Source: Deltaproteobacteria bacterium
GTDB taxonomy: Bacteria > Myxococcota_A > UBA9160 > PR03
Direction of reading: 5' to 3'
NCBI GenBank assembly: GCA_035063765.1
Contig: JAPSFT010000009.1
Span: 62,001 to 126,000 of the forward strand
DNA length: 64,000 nt
A model generated the notes under the pieces. That model was not told the origin of the DNA, made no database searches, and saw only the letters and a list, made by a program, of their open reading frames with translations. Below, piece by piece: positions 35,298 to 48,905 of this stretch (its first letter is position 1; the number at the start of each line of letters is the position of its first letter). Position numbers and translations under genes: made by a program.

Positions 35298-36524
35298 ATG
35301 GCCATCGACTTCCGCTTCCCCGAAGAGATCGAGCTCGTCCGCACCAAGGTCCGCGAGTTCTGCGAGCAGGTCGTGCGGCCGGCGGAGAAGGAGATCGCGG
35401 CGCACGAGGGCGACCGCAAGGTGCTCGTCGAGCAGGTGATCCGGATGCGCAAGGCCGCCCAGGAGTGGGGCCTGTGGCTGCCGCACATGCCCGAGGAGTG
35501 GGGCGGGATGGGGCTCGGGCACGTCGCGATGGCGGCGGTGTCGGCGGAGGCGGCGAAGACCCGCTTCGGGCCCTTCGCGCTGAACGCGCAGGCGCCCGAC
35601 GAGGGCAACATGCACACGCTCCTGCACTGGGGCACGCCGGCGCAGAAGGAGAAGTACCTGCGGCCGCTCTGCCAGGGCCGCGCCCGCTCGTGCTTCGCGA
35701 TGACCGAGCCCGAGGTGGCGGGCTCCGACCCGACCCTGATCCAGACCCGCGCCGTCCCGGACGGCGACGACTGGGTGATCGAGGGCCACAAGTGGTTCAT
35801 CTCGGGCGCGCACGGCGCACAGTTCGCGATCCTGATCGCGCGCACCGAGGAGGACCCCGCCGTGCCGCAGGCGGTGACCAGCGCCTTCCTCGTCGACCTG
35901 CCGAGCCCCGGCTGGGAGTTCGTGCGCGACATCCACACCATGAGCGGAAGCCACAACCACTGCGAGGTGCGGATCCACGGGCTGCGCGTGCCCGGCGCGA
36001 ACCTCCTCGGCGGGCGCGGCGACGGGCACCGCCTCGGCCAGTACCGGCTCGGCCCCGCGCGGCTCGCGCACTGCATGCGCTGGATCGGCCAGGCCGAGAT
36101 GGCGCTCGACATGACCATCGACCGCGCCATGAAGCGCTACGCGCACGGCTCGCTGCTCGGCGAGAAGCAGGGCATCCAGTGGATGATCGCCGACAGCACC
36201 CTGGAGCTGTACCAGTGCAAGCTCATGGTGCTCCACGCCGCCTACAAGGTGGACCGCGGCGAGGACTTCAAGAGCGAGGTCTCGATGGCCAAGCACTTCG
36301 TCGCGGGCGCGCTCAACCGCATCGTCGACCGCGCGATCCAGGTCCACGGCGCGCTCGGCTACTCGAGCGACACGCCGCTCGCCCAGATGGCCACCCAGGC
36401 ACGCTGGGCACGCTTCGCCGACGGCGCCGACGAGGTCCACCAGTGGCGGATCGCCCAGCGCGCGATCGAGGCCTACACCAAGACCGGCAGCGTCGGACCG
36501 GCGGCGGGGGATCTGCCGATCTAG
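35298..36524 (+). CDS. acyl-CoA dehydrogenase
   Basis: This 408-residue FAD enzyme catalyses alpha,beta-dehydrogenation of acyl-CoA. It has 'MTEPEVAGSDPTLIQTRA', 'WVIEGHKWFISGA', 'HTMSGSHNHCEVRIHGLRVP' and 'QVHGALGYSSDTPLAQMATQARWARFADGADEVH', most like the ACAD10/11-type branch. ATG 35298 is preceded by GGAG. It stands alone between pilus genes and the accessory region. Chain-length preference is unknown. Confidence 0.92.
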   Translation: MAIDFRFPEEIELVRTKVREFCEQVVRPAEKEIAAHEGDRKVLVEQVIRMRKAAQEWGLWLPHMPEEWGGMGLGHVAMAAVSAEAAKTRFGPFALNAQAPDEGNMHTLLHWGTPAQKEKYLRPLCQGRARSCFAMTEPEVAGSDPTLIQTRAVPDGDDWVIEGHKWFISGAHGAQFAILIARTEEDPAVPQAVTSAFLVDLPSPGWEFVRDIHTMSGSHNHCEVRIHGLRVPGANLLGGRGDGHRLGQYRLGPARLAHCMRWIGQAEMALDMTIDRAMKRYAHGSLLGEKQGIQWMIADSTLELYQCKLMVLHAAYKVDRGEDFKSEVSMAKHFVAGALNRIVDRAIQVHGALGYSSDTPLAQMATQARWARFADGADEVHQWRIAQRAIEAYTKTGSVGPAAGDLPI

Positions 36525-36604
36525 CTAGGGCGCGAGGAGCTCGCGAGCGGTCCCTGGCCCCCCAGCGGGCGCATTCGAATGTCGGGTCTCGCAGGCGCCG
36601 CCCG

Positions 36605-38647
36605 TCAGGTGATCCCTGGCTCGAGGAGCGGCAGACGCCGTATCACCTCCGTCATCTCCGCGAGCAGCCCAGAGGGCGTGCCGTGGCCGGTGACGACGAG
36701 CTTCACCTGGGCACGCGTCGCGCCCACGTAGAAGCGAGCACGCGACTCGCGGTCGGTGCCGAAGCCCTGCGCGTTGACGAGGAAGACGACCGGTGCGTCG
36801 TAGCCCTTGGCGGCATGGACGGTCGAGAGTGTCAGCCGCCCCTCCTCGAACACGAGACGATCCCTGTCCCTGCGGCTCTTCGGTACCCGGCAAGCCACTC
36901 CGGCCTCCTCGAGACCCGCCCGGAACGGCTCGAGCGCCTGCCAGCCGTAGTCGGACTGGATGAGGATCTCCTCGGGACGCACCTGCTCGCAGTGCAGGAG
37001 GTCCCGGACTCCGGTGACGACCTCGTTCACCTCTTCGGCCACGTTCTCGAGAACGTGCAGGAGCGGAGCGGCACCTGGTCGTTGAGCAAACTCGATGACG
37101 ACACCATTCTCGGTCTCGAGGAACTGATCGCTGTCGCGTAGCGACTGGACGTCCGCAAATCCTCGCATGCCGACACGATCGGACTCGGCGGAAGCCGTAC
37201 CGAGCAGGACGTTGAAGGCGAAGGTCGCGATCGGTCTCGAGGTGCGCCGGCTCCTATTCATTGCAACGGTGCGCCCGCCTGTCACGTGAATGCCCAGGTC
37301 ACGCCAGACCGGCCGGGGGCGCCCATAGAGGTTCTGGGCATCGTCGTAGAAGAAGGCGATGCCCCGCTCCTGCGTCTTCGGGTGGAGGCGGCTGAGACGA
37401 TGGAGGATGCGCAGCGCTTGCGGGTGGAGGTCCTGCGCCTCGTCCACGAAGACGAAGTCGAAGAGCAGCTCGTGCTCGAGCGCCTCGTCTCCATCGAGCA
37501 GTTCTTCGACTTGGTCGAAGACGAAGGGGAGGCGCTCCTCGTCGGGGGTCTTCTTGCAGGAGGGCACCTCGAGACCCCACTCCTTCCCCATGCGGGTGAG
37601 AAGACCCTCGAAGTGGGAGAAGGTCAGGTCCGAGGCGTCCAACTCGAGTCGCGCCATGCTTGCAAACGCATGGACGTCTCGGCAGAGCAGCGGGACGAGG
37701 GCGCGGTTGAAGCAGGTCACGAGGATCCGCGGGCGAGGGGCGCCAGGCTCTGCGTGAGCATGGCGGGATTCCAACAGGTCGACGAGGCCCTTGGCCAGGA
37801 GGATCGACTTGCCACTGCCCGCCACGCCGCGCACGAGCGTCGGGTGCCCGTCGAGGGGACGCAGGGCGATCCTGCGCTGGTCTGGATAGAGACAGTTGCC
37901 GTCCTTGAGCCGGTCGATCTCTTCCCCGACGCCAGCCGATCGACGCTCCTTCCTGAGATCGCGGAGATTCGGCGGCAGAAGGCCGAGCGTGCGGTCGAGG
38001 AGCTCGATCGACCGGGATGAGGTGGGAAGCCGTCGTCGAGAACCTTCGCAGCCGCGTCGAGCCGCTCGTGCTAGCGCGCTGCGCAAGGCCTCAGGCTCCA
38101 ACGTCTCTTCGAAGAGGAGATGGTCGTAGGGGATCTGCTGGTCCGCGAAGGGACAGGCAGCCAAGTCCTTCTGGGATACGCGAGGAAGGACCACGGCAAA
38201 CGAGACCGGGGGATATGGGATCTCGAGCTTCCGACTCTGCTCCTCCAGCTTCCTGAGCAGGAATCTCAAGCTGCCGTCCACCTGTTCGAACACCGTCCTA
38301 TGACGATTCCCGTAACGGACCGTGAGGCCTCGACCGCTCCAGCCGAGCTCACGGACCGGATGCCCCTTCACCTCGATGACAACGGCCCCGATCGTCGGGT
38401 TTGCCACCAAGATGTCGGCTGTCTCGTAGACGGGGCTTCGCGGATCGCGCACGCTGTAGTAGACCGAGGTGGTCTTCTCGTTGCAATACGCCTCGAGGGT
38501 CGCAGTCAACACCTGCAACTCGCACTCGACACCACCATGTGATGGATCGATGCTCGCGTGCGATGGCCCCAGGAAGCGATTCCCTCGCTGGCAGAAGATC
38601 TCCCTGGCTTTGGCGAACCTGCGGAGCACTTCGGTGTAGTTTGCCAT
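36605..38647 (-). CDS. NERD-domain superfamily I (UvrD-like) helicase
   Basis: This 680-residue protein has an N-terminal nuclease-related NERD domain ('YETADILVANPTIGAVVIEVKG'), then a UvrD-type motor. Walker A is 'LVRGVAGSGKSILLAKGL' (near 273), motif II 'FDFVFVDEAQDLHP' (near 402), a later motif is 'SRRTSRPIATFAFNVL', and motif V/VI is 'STVHAAKGYDAPVVFLVNA' with 'FYVGATRAQVKLVVTG'. NERD-helicase proteins occur in defence loci such as Nhi-like systems. Its composition is less GC-rich than neighbours, marking the edge of the accessory region. It is the first gene on the 5' side of the tmRNA. Confidence 0.88.
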   Translation of the reverse strand: MANYTEVLRRFAKAREIFCQRGNRFLGPSHASIDPSHGGVECELQVLTATLEAYCNEKTTSVYYSVRDPRSPVYETADILVANPTIGAVVIEVKGHPVRELGWSGRGLTVRYGNRHRTVFEQVDGSLRFLLRKLEEQSRKLEIPYPPVSFAVVLPRVSQKDLAACPFADQQIPYDHLLFEETLEPEALRSALARAARRGCEGSRRRLPTSSRSIELLDRTLGLLPPNLRDLRKERRSAGVGEEIDRLKDGNCLYPDQRRIALRPLDGHPTLVRGVAGSGKSILLAKGLVDLLESRHAHAEPGAPRPRILVTCFNRALVPLLCRDVHAFASMARLELDASDLTFSHFEGLLTRMGKEWGLEVPSCKKTPDEERLPFVFDQVEELLDGDEALEHELLFDFVFVDEAQDLHPQALRILHRLSRLHPKTQERGIAFFYDDAQNLYGRPRPVWRDLGIHVTGGRTVAMNRSRRTSRPIATFAFNVLLGTASAESDRVGMRGFADVQSLRDSDQFLETENGVVIEFAQRPGAAPLLHVLENVAEEVNEVVTGVRDLLHCEQVRPEEILIQSDYGWQALEPFRAGLEEAGVACRVPKSRRDRDRLVFEEGRLTLSTVHAAKGYDAPVVFLVNAQGFGTDRESRARFYVGATRAQVKLVVTGHGTPSGLLAEMTEVIRRLPLLEPGIT

Positions 38648-39103
38648 CGATCCTCCAAGGGAGACCTCGAGGATCGGTCGACGTGGCGTCGTGTCTTAGA
38701 TTCTGCCTACAAGAGATGCGATCTTCGCCGGGCTTTCGTTGCCGCTTTCCTACGGTGCGCGAGCCGTGCTCACGCAGAACGTTGGCCAGCGCGCGAAGGC
38801 TGGCGTTGTCGTGGCAGTCCGCGAGCCGACGGATGCGGTCGTCGTCCGCGAAGCAGGCCGCCTCCTGGCGCTCGAAGAAGGGGTCCGGGACACCGGGCGC
38901 GGGGTTGGCCGCCTTCCCGCAGGCCCAAGCGGAGTGGCCCGTCGAACAGGCGCGCCTCGCACGAGGCGAAGCGCCGATCGAGGCCGTCGAGCACACGCCG
39001 GAAGCAGGCCAGGATCGAGGGGGTGGGGTGCGGCCCGAGGGGCAGGGCCGTGTCGGGTTGACATCCCCTCGACCGCCCATAGCCTCTCGCGGTTCCCGAG
39101 AAA
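38648..39103. other. 456-base gap with decayed minus-strand coding traces
   Basis: No intact gene. On the minus strand, two frames read like natural protein when joined: 'VLDGLDRRFASCEARLFDGPLRL' in one (about 38890-38990), then 'FFERQEAACFADDDRIRRLADCHDNASLRALANVLREHG' in another (about 38770-38880). This suggests a gene broken by a frameshift. I do not recognise the family. The left end carries the helicase start region. Confidence 0.35.
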
Positions 39104-40549
<1,446 letters not shown>

Positions 40550-40550
40550 G

Positions 40551-40754
40551 CTAAGCCTTCCTCCGATCTCCACTCGTGGAGACGTCCCGATCGTCCTCGC
40601 GGGCGGCTTGTTCCATCAGGCGCACGTACTCCCGAGCGAGGTCCTCGGCGATGTGGTCGAGGAGCGCTGCCACGGCGGGATCGATGGAGGCAGGCCGGGC
40701 GGGTCCTTCCCGGCTCGTCCTCACCTTCACGGCCGCCGTCTTCGATCGTGCCAC
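40551..40754 (-). CDS. small protein ahead of the recombinase
   Basis: This 67-residue protein starts at GTG 40754, which follows AGAGGAG; the longer ATG start at 40778 would sit inside the operator dyad and is less likely. The sequence has a basic start and a helix 'AVAALLDHIAEDLAREYVRLMEQAA'. Its stop is one base before the recombinase ATG, so it is co-transcribed. Unrecognised; small proteins in this place often assist or regulate the recombinase. Confidence 0.6.
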   Translation of the reverse strand: MARSKTAAVKVRTSREGPARPASIDPAVAALLDHIAEDLAREYVRLMEQAAREDDRDVSTSGDRRKA

Positions 40755-40763
40755 CGCTCCTCT

Positions 40764-40792
40764 AGAAATGATAGTCATTGTCTATCATTTCT
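40764..40792. promoter_or_regulatory. operator dyad 1 for the MerR-like regulator
   Basis: A perfect 11-bp inverted repeat AGAAATGATAG / CTATCATTTCT around TCATTGT. Its core TGATAGTCATTGTCTATCA (40769-40787) recurs at 41400-41418 with only two changes. It lies between the regulator's 3' end and the start of the small gene plus recombinase, where it would control their transcription. Confidence 0.75.
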
Positions 40793-40803
40793 GGAGAGCA
40801 CTG

Positions 40804-41409
40804 TCAAACCTCGAGAGGGAGGTCCTGCGCGATGTGGGTGACGCTGATCTCGACCCGCGTGTGCCGGCTGCGTTCCGGCCCGCCGAAGTCATCTGCACCG
40901 GAGGCTCGGCCAGGGGGTGGCGCGGGCTTGACGAGCCTCAGCTTGGGTCGAGAGCCAGCGGCCGTCGTCCCTTCCTTCAAGCCATCCAAGTCGATCCCGC
41001 CGTAGACCTTCGGGGGTCCACCCGCAGCACCGAGCGTGAAGTAGAGGCGCCGCCCGTCACCGATCACCACGCGCAGGTCGGGCGCGTTCTTCGCCTGCAG
41101 GCTCTCGGGGAGCCGGAAGCCGCGGATCTCCCTTCCCACCGCAGCCTCGAAGGCCCGCATCACGTGAACCACCGCGCCGATCAGCGTGGCCGGAAGCTCC
41201 AGATCCCGCAGCCGCAACGCCACCGCCAACTCGAGCAGGTTCCGGCTCGAGAACCTCCGGCTGCTGCCTCGGCCCTCCGCGTCCTGGAGGTCGGGCTCCA
41301 CCACGCCCTTCTCGCACAGGTAGATCAGCCGGTGCTGCGGCTCGTCCAGGAGCCGCGCCGCCTCCGTCAGCGTCCAGTCGCCCGTTTCGTGCGCCATCGT
41401 GATAGGCAT
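40804..41409 (-). CDS. MerR-like HTH regulator
   Basis: This protein of 201 residues (197 if ATG 41397 is used) has an N-terminal winged HTH of MerR style: 'WTLTEAARLLDEPQHRLIYLCEKGVV' then 'SSRRFSSRNLLELAVALRLRDLELP'. The rest has no clear ligand domain; a middle part 'LRVVIGDGRRLYFTLGA' looks like beta-strands. Its start codon lies in operator dyad 2 and dyad 1 is just downstream, so it probably regulates itself and the recombinase unit. No ribosome-binding site is evident; translation could be leaderless. Confidence 0.75.
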   Translation of the reverse strand: MPITMAHETGDWTLTEAARLLDEPQHRLIYLCEKGVVEPDLQDAEGRGSSRRFSSRNLLELAVALRLRDLELPATLIGAVVHVMRAFEAAVGREIRGFRLPESLQAKNAPDLRVVIGDGRRLYFTLGAAGGPPKVYGGIDLDGLKEGTTAAGSRPKLRLVKPAPPPGRASGADDFGGPERSRHTRVEISVTHIAQDLPLEV

Positions 41410-41418
41410 CGTCTATCA
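41400..41418. promoter_or_regulatory. operator dyad 2 at the regulator start
   Basis: TGATAGGCATCGTCTATCA differs from dyad 1 at 2 of 19 positions and keeps the 6-bp arms TGATAG/CTATCA with a 7-base spacer. It covers the start codon of the MerR-like gene (ATG 41409) and lies upstream of the divergent defence operon, so autoregulation is likely. Confidence 0.75.
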
Positions 41419-41428
41419 TGAGGCTCGC

Positions 41429-41468
41429 CCGGTCAAGGCCACCCCGCGGCGGAGCGGCCCTTGACCGG
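41429..41468. promoter_or_regulatory. second inverted repeat and possible promoter of the defence operon
   Basis: CCGGTCAAGG (41429-41438) and its exact reverse complement CCTTGACCGG (41459-41468) are 20 bases apart. The right arm contains TTGACC, a fair -35 box; TCTACT 17 bases further on could be the -10. It could be the promoter/operator of the 41542-52335 operon. Confidence 0.45.
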
Positions 41469-41541
41469 AAACGCCTGGGGATGTCTACTTTCGTCTGCAC
41501 TGACCGACTTTCGTTGGCAGGGGTGCGGGAGGTGCGGCTAA

Positions 41542-41796
41542 GTGGCGCCGGACGAGCGCTGGGTCGGCGTCGACGACGTGGCCGCGCATCTCGGCGTGGG
41601 CAAGGACTCCATCTACCGCTGGGTCGAGAACCGCGGTCTTCCTGCCCGCAAGGTGGGGCGCCTCCTCCGCTTCAGGCTCTCGGAGGTGGACGCTTGGGTC
41701 GAGGCGGGGGAGGGCGAGCGACCCGCCGAGCCTCCGCCTCCCGCGCCGGCCCCTAGGCGCGGCAGGCGCAGCAAGAAGAAGGACGGCGGGCGATGA
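41542..41796 (+). CDS. excisionase-type HTH protein
   Basis: This 84-residue protein has an HTH_17/excisionase motif: '[47 protein letters not shown]'. A Pro-rich linker and a basic tail (RRGRRSKKK) follow. GTG 41542 is behind GGGAGG. It is the first gene of the restriction operon and may control it or act as a recombination directionality factor for the island. Confidence 0.8.
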   Translation: MAPDERWVGVDDVAAHLGVGKDSIYRWVENRGLPARKVGRLLRFRLSEVDAWVEAGEGERPAEPPPPAPAPRRGRRSKKKDGGR

Positions 41797-41855
41797 GCCA
41801 GGCGTCGCGGTGTCGGGCCAGGGAACGAACCCACGATCGGAAGGCGGGGTAGGGG

Positions 41856-44675
<2,820 letters not shown>

Positions 44676-44679
<4 letters not shown>

Positions 44680-45746
44680 AGCGTGAGGCGAAACTGCTCC
44701 TGGCCAAGGCGAGCGACTCGCTGGTCCTGGCCATCGAGATTTTCAACCGCCCTCATGATCGGGGTCGAGTCAGCAGCACACTGATCCAGCTCGATCATGG
44801 CTTCGAGATGCTGATGAAGGCCGCGATCCTGCACCGAGGAGGACGCATCCGTGAGAAGCGGGCCAAGGAGACAATCGGCTTCGACGCCTGCGTACGACGG
44901 TCGCTCAGCGACGGCAAGATCAGGTACCTGACCGAGGAGCAGGCCCTCGTACTTCAGACGCTCAACGGCCTGCGCGATGCCGCACAGCATCACTTGCTCG
45001 ATATCTCCGAAGGTCAGCTCTACGTGCACGTGCAGTCGGGCGTCACGCTGTTCCGTGACCTCTTGAAGAACGTGTTCGACCAGGACTTTGCAGGCGAATT
45101 GCCGGCACGCGTGCTCCCGGTCTCGACGGCGCCCCCCACGGACCTAGCGACCCTGTTTGAATCCGAGGTTGCCGAGATCAAGAAGCTCTTGAAGCCAGGT
45201 CGACGTCGTCACGTTGAAGCCTTGGCCCGACTTCGTCCGCTGGCGATCCTGGACGCGACGATCCAGGGCGAGAAGGGCCAGCCCAGCGATGGAGACCTAC
45301 GACGGATCGGCAAAGAGGTTTTGCAGGGTCGCGCATGGGAAAAGGTGTTCCGCGGTGCAGTGGCGGTTGAGATCGCGGCGGATGGCACGGGACCGAGCCT
45401 GTCTCTGCGATTGTCGAAGAAGGAGGGCATTCCCATTCAGCTGGTGGCCGAGGGAACCCCAGGTGCGTCGGTCGTCGCCGTAAAGCGCGTCGATGAACTG
45501 GGGTTCTACAGTCTCGGCGCGAAGCAGCTCGCCGAGAAGGTTGGATTGACGATGCCGAAGGCGGTCGCGGTGGTTGATTATCTCGGTCTTCGCGACAAGG
45601 CTGAGTGCTACAAGGAAATCAAGATCGGCAAGGCTGTGTTCAAGCGCTATTCCCCGAGGGCCATCGACGAGGTCAAGCAAGCACTGCAGCATGAGAGCGC
45701 CGATAAGATCTGGGCGAAGCGCAATGGAGGTGGCCGCAAGCAATGA
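44676..45746 (+). CDS. DUF3644 protein inside the type I operon
   Basis: This 356-residue protein has the DUF3644 pattern near the start: '[39 protein letters not shown]', '[10 protein letters not shown]', '[38 protein letters not shown]'. The C-terminal part has a winged-helix look ('[37 protein letters not shown]'). It overlaps hsdS and hsdR by four bases each, so it is made with the restriction complex. The domain is common in defence islands; its activity is not established. Confidence 0.85.
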
Positions 45747-48700
45747 GCGGGCACTTCACCGAATCAACCGTCGAGCAGGCCGCCCTCGCCTGGCTGGAGG
45801 CCGGCGGCTGGCAGGTCGCCCACGGCCCCGTCATCGCCCCCGACATGCCCGCCGCCGAGCGCGCCGACTACGGCGAGGTGGTCCTCGCCCACCGGCTGCG
45901 CGACGCGCTCACGCGCCTCAATCCCGACCTCCCTACCGAAGCGCTGGAGGACGCCTTCCGCAGACTGTCGCGTCCCGAAGGCGCGGAGCTGATCCAGCGC
46001 AACCGGGCACTGCACCGGCTGCTGGTGGACGGTGTGACGGTCGAGTACCGCGACGCCGACGGTGCGATCCGTGGCGCGCAGGCGCGCGTGATCGGATTCG
46101 AGGACGTACAGGCCAACGACTGGCTGGCGGTCAACCAGTTCACGGTGGTCGAGAACAGGCACACGCGCCGACCGGACGTCGTGCTGTTCGTCAACGGCCT
46201 GCCACTCGCGGTGCTGGAGCTCAAGAACGCCGCCAGCGAGGATGCCACGATCTGGACCGCCTTCCAGCAGCTTCAGACCTACAAGTCCGAGCTGCCGGCA
46301 CTCTTCGCGACCAACGCCGTGCTGGTCGTGTCGGACGGTGTCGAAGCCCGCGTCGGGACGCTCTCGGCCGGTCAGGAGTGGTTCAAGCCCTGGCGCACGA
46401 TATCGGGCGAGGCGGTGGCCGACGCGCACGTGCCCGAGCTCCAGGTCGTGATCGAGGGGTTGCTGGCGCCGCGGCGCTTCCTGGATCTGGTGCGTGACTT
46501 CATCGTGTTCGAGGACGACGGCGGCCGCGTCGTCAAGAAGATGGCGGGCTACCACCAGTTCCACGCCGTGCAGGTGGCGGTGGGCGAGACGCTGCGGGCC
46601 GCCGAGCTGGCGCGCGCGGATCACGTGGCCGAGGGCGGCGGGCGCTACGAGGCGGGGCGCAGGCCGGGCGGCAAGCCCGGCGACCGGCGCGTCGGCGTGG
46701 TCTGGCACACCCAGGGCTCGGGAAAGAGCCTGACCATGGCCTTCTACGCCGGCCGCATCGTTCGCGAGCCGGCGATGGAGAACCCGACGATCGTGGTGCT
46801 CACCGATCGCAACGACCTCGACGACCAGCTCTTCGGCACCTTCTCACGCTGCCAGGACCTGCTGCGACAGCCGCCGGTGCAGGCCGAGAGCCGCGCGCAT
46901 CTGCGCGAGCTGCTCGCGGTGCAGGCGGGCGGCGTGGTCTTCACGACCATCCACAAGTTCTTCCCCGAGGAGAAAGGCGACCGGCACCCGACACTCTCGG
47001 AGCGCCGCAACATCGTGGTGATCGCCGACGAGGCGCACCGCAGTCAGTACGACTTCATCGACGGCTACGCGCGCCACATGCGCGATGCCCTACCGCACGC
47101 CTCGTTCATCGGCTTCACCGGCACGCCGATCGAGCTGCAGGACGCCAACACGCGCGCCGTGTTCGGCGGCTACATCAGCGTCTACGACATCCAGCGTGCG
47201 GTGGAGGACGGCGCCACGGTGCCGATCTACTACGAGAGCCGGCTTGCGAAGCTGGCGCTCGATGAGGCGGAACGGCCGAGGATCGACCCCGACTTCGAGG
47301 AAGCCACCGAGGGCGAGGAGGTCGAGCGCAAGGAGAAGCTCAAGACCAAGTGGGCGCAGCTCGAAGCCGTGGTGGGCTCACAGAAGCGGCTGGAGATCGT
47401 GGCGCGCGACATCGTCGAGCACTTCGAGAAGCGGCTGGACGCGAGGGACGGCAAGGCCATGGTCGTGTGCATGAGCCGGCGCATCTGCGTCGAGCTGTAC
47501 GACGAGATCGTCAAGCTGCGGCCCGATTGGGCGGGCGACGAGGACGGCGTTTCCGATGAGCGGGGCGCCATCAAGGTCGTCATGACCGGCTCGGCCTCCG
47601 ATCCGGTCGAGTGGCAGAAGCACATCCGCAACAAGCCCCGGCGCGAGGCGCTGGCCAACCGTTTCCGCGACCCCGCGGATCCGCTGCGCATGGTGCTCGT
47701 GCGCGACATGTGGCTCACCGGCTTCGACGCGCCGAGCCTGCACACGATGTACGTGGACAAGCCGATGCGCGGGCATGGGCTGATGCAGGCGATCGCGCGC
47801 GTCAACCGGGTGTTCGAGCGCAAGCTCGGCGGGCTCGTCGTGGACTATCTGGGGCTGGCGCACGAGCTGAAGCGGGCGCTCGCGACCTACACCGAGAGTG
47901 GCGGCACCGGGCGCACGGCCCTCGACCAGGACGAAGCCGTGGCCGTGATGCTGGAGAAGTACGAGGTCTGCTGCGGGCTCTTCCACGGCTTCGACCGTGG
48001 CAAGTGGACCACCGGCACACCGCAGGAGCGGCTCGGCCTGCTGCCGCCGGCCCAGGAGCACATCCTCGCCCAGGAGAACGGCAAGGACCGCTGCCTGCGT
48101 GCCGTCCGTGAGCTGTCGCAGGCCTTCGCGCTGGCGGTGCCGCACGAGGAGGCGCTGCGCATCCGCGACGACGTGTCGTTCTTCCAGGCCGTGGCTGCCG
48201 TGCTCGCCAAGCGCGCGCCCGGCGAGGCCCGGCCGGAGGAGGACCTCGATCACGCGGTCCGCCAGATCATCTCCCGCGCGGTGGCCCCCGAAGGCGTCGT
48301 GGACATCTTCGCCGCGGCCGGGCTCGAGAAGCCCGAGATCTCGATCCTGTCGGACGAGTTCCTCGCCGAGGTGCGCGGCATGCCGCAGCGCAACCTGGCG
48401 GTCGAGCTGCTGCAGAAGCTGCTCAAGGGAGAGCTGGCCACGCGGCGACGAAAGAACGTCGTCCAGGCCCGTTCCTTCGCCGAGATGCTGGAGCAGACCA
48501 TCCGGCGCTACCAGAACCGCGCGATCGAGGCGGCGCAGGTGATCGAGGAGCTGATCCAGCTCGCGAAGGATATGCGGGCGGCGAACGCGCGCGGCGAGAC
48601 GCTCGGTCTCTCGGAAGACGAGCTCGCCTTCTACGACGCCCTGGAGACGAACGACAGCGCGGTGAAGGTGCTCGGCGACGAGACCCTGCGCGGCATCGCC

Positions 48701-48895
48701 CGCGAGCTGGTCGAGACCGTGCGGAACAATGTGACCATCGACTGGACGCTGCGGGAGAACGTGCGTGCCCAGCTCCGGGTGCTCGTCAAGCGCATCCTCC
48801 GCAAGCACGGATACCCGCCGGACAAGCAGGAGAAGGCAACGCAGACCGTGCTCGAGCAGGCGGCGTTGCTGTCCGAAGTCTGGGCCACGGCGTGA
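45743..48895 (+). CDS. hsdR: type I restriction endonuclease HsdR
   Basis: This 1050-residue motor-nuclease has the PD-(D/E)xK core '[21 protein letters not shown]' (Asp145, Glu159, Lys161). Walker A is '[13 protein letters not shown]' near residue 320, the DEAH box is '[13 protein letters not shown]', motif III-like 'GFTGTPIE' and motif VI '[10 protein letters not shown]' follow, and a C-terminal helical domain contacts the methylase core. It translocates and cuts unmodified DNA. The gene looks intact. Confidence 0.97.
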   Translation: MSGHFTESTVEQAALAWLEAGGWQVAHGPVIAPDMPAAERADYGEVVLAHRLRDALTRLNPDLPTEALEDAFRRLSRPEGAELIQRNRALHRLLVDGVTVEYRDADGAIRGAQARVIGFEDVQANDWLAVNQFTVVENRHTRRPDVVLFVNGLPLAVLELKNAASEDATIWTAFQQLQTYKSELPALFATNAVLVVSDGVEARVGTLSAGQEWFKPWRTISGEAVADAHVPELQVVIEGLLAPRRFLDLVRDFIVFEDDGGRVVKKMAGYHQFHAVQVAVGETLRAAELARADHVAEGGGRYEAGRRPGGKPGDRRVGVVWHTQGSGKSLTMAFYAGRIVREPAMENPTIVVLTDRNDLDDQLFGTFSRCQDLLRQPPVQAESRAHLRELLAVQAGGVVFTTIHKFFPEEKGDRHPTLSERRNIVVIADEAHRSQYDFIDGYARHMRDALPHASFIGFTGTPIELQDANTRAVFGGYISVYDIQRAVEDGATVPIYYESRLAKLALDEAERPRIDPDFEEATEGEEVERKEKLKTKWAQLEAVVGSQKRLEIVARDIVEHFEKRLDARDGKAMVVCMSRRICVELYDEIVKLRPDWAGDEDGVSDERGAIKVVMTGSASDPVEWQKHIRNKPRREALANRFRDPADPLRMVLVRDMWLTGFDAPSLHTMYVDKPMRGHGLMQAIARVNRVFERKLGGLVVDYLGLAHELKRALATYTESGGTGRTALDQDEAVAVMLEKYEVCCGLFHGFDRGKWTTGTPQERLGLLPPAQEHILAQENGKDRCLRAVRELSQAFALAVPHEEALRIRDDVSFFQAVAAVLAKRAPGEARPEEDLDHAVRQIISRAVAPEGVVDIFAAAGLEKPEISILSDEFLAEVRGMPQRNLAVELLQKLLKGELATRRRKNVVQARSFAEMLEQTIRRYQNRAIEAAQVIEELIQLAKDMRAANARGETLGLSEDELAFYDALETNDSAVKVLGDETLRGIARELVETVRNNVTIDWTLRENVRAQLRVLVKRILRKHGYPPDKQEKATQTVLEQAALLSEVWATA

Positions 48896-48905
48896 GCTCG
48901 TGGGC

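Noticed and set aside
41057-41500. Alternative minus-strand frame over the MerR-like gene
   Set aside because: Arg/Gly-rich shadow; the other frame has the HTH motif and the operator arrangement.
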